A program made the position numbers and the translations under genes. Shown in pieces: positions 61,372-64,000 of a stretch of 64,000 nt of DNA. The notes beneath the pieces were generated by a model. It ran no database searches. It was not told where the DNA came from and saw only the letters and a list, made by a program, of their open reading frames with translations. How positions within the stretch are numbered: the first letter of the stretch is position 1; every line of letters starts with the position of its first letter. This DNA comes from Alsobacter ponti (GTDB lineage Bacteria; Pseudomonadota; Alphaproteobacteria; Rhizobiales; Beijerinckiaceae), in the NCBI RefSeq assembly GCF_024294805.1, contig NZ_JANCLU010000007.1:124001-188000 (forward strand). The letters run 5' to 3'.

Positions 61372-62997
61372 CTAGATCTCCTCTGGCGCCATGGCGATGG
61401 CGCCGCAGGGGCATTCGGCGGCGCACATGCCGCAGCCCTTGCAGAAATCGTAGTTGAACGCGAAGCCCTTGCCGGGGCCGAGCTTGACGACGGCGTTGTC
61501 CGGGCAGACGCCGTAGCAATTGTCGCACTCGAAGCAATTGCCGCAGGAGAGGCAGCGCCGAGCCTCGTAGAGCGCGTTGGTGGCGTCGAGCCCCTTCACC
61601 ACCTCCTCGAAGGTGGAGGTCCGCGCCGCCATGGCCAGCACGGGCCGCAGCGTCTTCGGCGCCTCGCCGTAATACCAGGTGTTGAGCGTGTCGGCGGTGG
61701 CGATGTCGTGACGGCGCGCCGGCGGCGCGCTCTCGCCGCGCAGCCAGGCGTCGATGCGCCTCGCGGCCTTCTTGCCGTGGCCGACGGCGACCGTGACGGT
61801 GCGCTCGGAGGGCACCATGTCGCCCCCGGCGAACACGCCGGGCGCGCCGGTCATCATGTCCGGGCCGACCTGCACCACACCGTCGCGGACCTCGAGGCCC
61901 GGCACGCCGTCGAGCAGCGACAGGTCGACGTCCTGGCCGAGCGCGAGCACGACGGTGTCGGCCTCCAGCGTCTCCACCTCGCCCGTCGGCTGCGGGAAGC
62001 CGGTCTCGTCGAGGCGCATCTTCTCGACCGTGACGGCGCCGGGCTCGACGGAGCGGATCGTCGACAGCCATTTCATCATCACGCCTTCCTCGATGGCCTC
62101 CTCCACCTCGAAGTCGTGCGCGGGCATGCGCTCGCGGGTGCGGCGATAGACGATCACCGCGTCCTCGGCTCCCAGGCGGCGCGCCGTGCGCGCGACGTCC
62201 AGCGCGGTGTTGCCGCCGCCATAGACGATCACGCGCCGGCCGAGCAGCGGCTTCTCCTCGCCTTCCATGGAGCGAAGCACCTGCACGGCGTCGAGCACGC
62301 GCGCTGCCTCGCCGGCGGGGATGTAGGCGCGCCGCGCCAGATGGGCCCCGACGGCGAGGAAGGCGGCGTCGAAGCCGCCCTCCGCCATTGCGTCCGCCAG
62401 GCGCTCCACCTTGGCGTTCAGCACGATCTCGACGCCCAGGTCGCGGATGCGCTGGATCTCGGCGTCGAGCGCCTCGCGCGGCAGGCGATATTTGGGGATG
62501 CCGAAGCGCATCATGCCGCCCGCCATCGGCCCCGCCTCGCGGATGGTGACGCGATGGCCGAGCCGCGCCAGGTGGTAGGCGGCCGAGAGGCCCGACGGCC
62601 CCGCGCCGACGACCAGCACGCGCTTGCCGGAGGCGGCGGCCGGCGGGTCGAACCGCCAGCCCTTCTCGATCGCCAGGTCGCCCAGGAAACGTTCGACCGA
62701 GTTGATGCCGACGGCCGTGTCGAGCGCCTTGCGGTTGCAGGCGTTCTCGCACGGGTGGTAGCAGACGCGCCCCATCACCGCCGGAAGCGGGTTGTTCTCG
62801 ACGAGCTTGCGCCAGGCCGCCTCGTAGTCGCCCGCCTCGGCGAAGGCGAGCCAACCCTGGATGTCCTCGCCGGCCGGGCAGGCGTCATTACACGGCGGCA
62901 GGCGCGTCACATACTCCGGGCGCAGCGTGCGCCACGAGCCGGTGTGGTTGACCAGCGAGGTGCCGAGGTCGAGCGTGATCGCGAAGGGATGGTCCAT
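61372..62997 (-). CDS. FAD/NAD(P)-binding iron-sulfur subunit of a 2-oxoacid:acceptor oxidoreductase (PadH-like)
   Basis: The 541-residue protein has an N-terminal GltD-like Fe-S region (PPCNDACPAGEDI, GRVCYHPCENACNRK), a FAD domain (VLVVGAGPSGLSAAYHLARLGH), an NAD(P)H domain (VIVYGGGNTALDVARTARRLG) and a C-terminal ferredoxin part with CxxCxxC clusters (LSCGNCFECDNCYGVCP, CKGCGMCAAECPCGAI). This build passes electrons between NAD(P)H and an Fe-S partner. Beside the TPP subunit, it resembles PadH of phenylglyoxylate dehydrogenase, but other 2-oxoacids are possible. Confidence 0.85.
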   Translation of the reverse strand: MDHPFAITLDLGTSLVNHTGSWRTLRPEYVTRLPPCNDACPAGEDIQGWLAFAEAGDYEAAWRKLVENNPLPAVMGRVCYHPCENACNRKALDTAVGINSVERFLGDLAIEKGWRFDPPAAASGKRVLVVGAGPSGLSAAYHLARLGHRVTIREAGPMAGGMMRFGIPKYRLPREALDAEIQRIRDLGVEIVLNAKVERLADAMAEGGFDAAFLAVGAHLARRAYIPAGEAARVLDAVQVLRSMEGEEKPLLGRRVIVYGGGNTALDVARTARRLGAEDAVIVYRRTRERMPAHDFEVEEAIEEGVMMKWLSTIRSVEPGAVTVEKMRLDETGFPQPTGEVETLEADTVVLALGQDVDLSLLDGVPGLEVRDGVVQVGPDMMTGAPGVFAGGDMVPSERTVTVAVGHGKKAARRIDAWLRGESAPPARRHDIATADTLNTWYYGEAPKTLRPVLAMAARTSTFEEVVKGLDATNALYEARRCLSCGNCFECDNCYGVCPDNAVVKLGPGKGFAFNYDFCKGCGMCAAECPCGAIAMAPEEI

Positions 62998-63006
62998 GGC
63001 CTCGCC

Positions 63007-64000
63007 TCACTCGTCTTCGCCGGCCGGTCCGACGAGTCCGTATTCGCGGATATTGGCGTCGCACTGCGCCTGCAGCCGGGCCAAGCGGGGGTCGTCCCGC
63101 CCGTCGCGGAACAGATGCGCGAAGCGGCGCTGGCGCTTGAGGTACTCGCGCACCGGCGTGACCCGCCGAATCTTGCGGACGTGCGTGACCACGCCGTGCT
63201 CGGCCTCGAAGATCGGATAGAGGCCGCATTCGACCGCGAGGCGGGCGAGCAGGATCGTGTCCTGCGACGGCGCGCCCCAGCCCAACGGGCACGGCACGTC
63301 GATCTGGATGTAGCGCGCGCCGCGGATCGACATCGCCTTGGTCACCTTGCGCTCGAGGTCGTGCAGGTCGGCGACGGTGGCGGTGGCGACATAGGGAATG
63401 CCGTGCGCGACGGCGATCTTCGGCACCGACTTGCCGGTGCCGAACACGTTGCCGGGCTCCGGGCCGAGCGCCGGCGTCGTCGCGGTGCGCGCCGCCGGCG
63501 GCGTGGCCGATGAGCGCTGCACGCCGGTGTTCATGTAGCCCTCGTTGTCGTAGCAGACGTAGAGCACGTCGTCGTTCCGCTCGAACATCCCCGAGAGGCA
63601 CTGGAAGCCGATGTCGGTGGTGCCGCCGTCGCCGCCCTGGGCGAGCACGCGCACATGGGGCTTGCCCTTGACGCGCATCGCCGCCGCGACGCCAGTGGCC
63701 ACCGCCGCCGCGTTGCCGAACAGCGAGTGCAGCCAGGGCAGCTGCCACGAGGTCTCCGGGTAGGGAGTCGTGAACACCTCCAGGCATCCCGTGGCGTTGA
63801 CGGCGATGAGGTTGTTGCCGGTGGCGCGCATCGCCGCGTCGACGGCGTAGCGCGCGCCTAGCGCCTCGCCGCAGCCCTGGCAGGCGCGGTGGCCGCAGGT
63901 GAGCGCGTTGGAGCGGTGGGTCGAGGCCTGGACGGTGCGCTCCTCCTCGGCCACCAGCCGGTTGCCGACCGTGAACGTTCCCTTCTGGTAGTAGCGCAGC
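63007..64000 (-). CDS. TPP-binding beta subunit of a 2-oxoacid:acceptor oxidoreductase (partial)
   Basis: The frame stays open to the right edge, so the start lies outside the window; the usual leader YYQKGTFTVGNRLV is visible before GTG 63954, which is therefore not the start. Family marks are CQGCGEALGARYAVDAAM, NATGCLEVFTTPYPETSW, GDGGTTDIGFQCLSG and CYDNEGYMNTGVQRSSATP, which bind TPP and magnesium. It is the PorB/PadI-type subunit of pyruvate or phenylglyoxylate:acceptor oxidoreductases. It precedes the PadH-like gene by nine bases; the alpha, gamma and delta subunit genes should lie just beyond the edge. Confidence 0.87.
   Translation of the reverse strand, partial: LRYYQKGTFTVGNRLVAEEERTVQASTHRSNALTCGHRACQGCGEALGARYAVDAAMRATGNNLIAVNATGCLEVFTTPYPETSWQLPWLHSLFGNAAAVATGVAAAMRVKGKPHVRVLAQGGDGGTTDIGFQCLSGMFERNDDVLYVCYDNEGYMNTGVQRSSATPPAARTATTPALGPEPGNVFGTGKSVPKIAVAHGIPYVATATVADLHDLERKVTKAMSIRGARYIQIDVPCPLGWGAPSQDTILLARLAVECGLYPIFEAEHGVVTHVRKIRRVTPVREYLKRQRRFAHLFRDGRDDPRLARLQAQCDANIREYGLVGPAGEDE

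Noticed and set aside
1-64000. CRISPR array, insertion sequence, integrase, phage genes or plasmid origin
   Set aside because: I looked for regular repeats with spacers, DDE or tyrosine-recombinase motifs and terminal inverted repeats and found none.

Overview
This window comes from a very G+C-rich alphaproteobacterium, most likely of the order Hyphomicrobiales (Rhizobiales). The evidence is gene order and gene type, not a database match. The heme genes hemC and hemD are followed by a mitofilin/Mic60-type membrane protein and then HemY, an arrangement known from alphaproteobacteria. There is also a CnoX-type thioredoxin that keeps a WCGPC site, an LptE-HolA pair behind leuS, and a UPF0434/LON-domain/CnoX run.

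Region 1 (about 1-29.5 kb) is ordinary core genome. In order it holds a PLP transsulfuration enzyme, exonuclease III, a chemotaxis receptor, a response regulator coupled to a cyclic-nucleotide-binding protein, an L,D-transpeptidase, a HAD phosphatase, a YggS protein, leuS-lptE-holA, a UbiH-type hydroxylase, a small UPF0434 protein, a LON-substrate-binding-domain protein and cnoX. Next come two trans-editing (YbaK-superfamily) proteins around tRNA-Gly(GCC), a cysteine-synthase-family enzyme, an orphan membrane sensor domain, a YkgJ protein, acs, an EVE-domain protein, gpsA, tsaD and hemC-hemD-mic60-hemY. It ends at tRNA-Thr(CGT).

Region 2 (about 29.6-60 kb) starts just after tRNA-Thr. It is a catabolic block whose codon use is visibly less extreme than the flanks from about 32.7 kb on. 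No integrase, transposase or other mobility gene is visible. It has three parts. (a) A module of phosphotransferase, SDR and acyl-CoA dehydrogenase lies divergent to an acyl-CoA synthetase. It matches the gene set of the levulinate/4-hydroxyacid (lva; ACAD10/ACAD11) route. (b) A seven-gene unit has an iron-type ABC importer, two MmgE/PrpD proteins, a D-2-hydroxyacid dehydrogenase and a receiver-less LuxR regulator. (c) A 14-gene run reads away from a LysR regulator. It has two CaiB/BaiF CoA-transferases, a cyclase/formamidase-like hydrolase, an acyl-CoA ligase, two thiolase-like proteins each paired with a DUF35 zinc-ribbon/OB protein, an alcohol dehydrogenase, an SMP-30 lactonase, a complete TRAP transporter and a metallo-beta-lactamase-fold hydrolase. 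Both thiolase-like proteins lack the usual nucleophilic Cys, so carbon-carbon cleavage by a retro-aldol route is a reasonable guess.

Region 3 (about 60.3-64 kb) returns to core-like composition. It has an orphan NitT/TauT-type binding protein and part of a 2-oxoacid:acceptor oxidoreductase operon that runs off the right edge: a PadH-like flavoprotein/Fe-S subunit and a TPP-binding beta subunit.

The strongest leads are the lva/ACAD11-like module, the duplicated Cys-less thiolase/DUF35 pairs beside an unequal CaiB pair, and the tRNA-Thr-adjacent position of the block.
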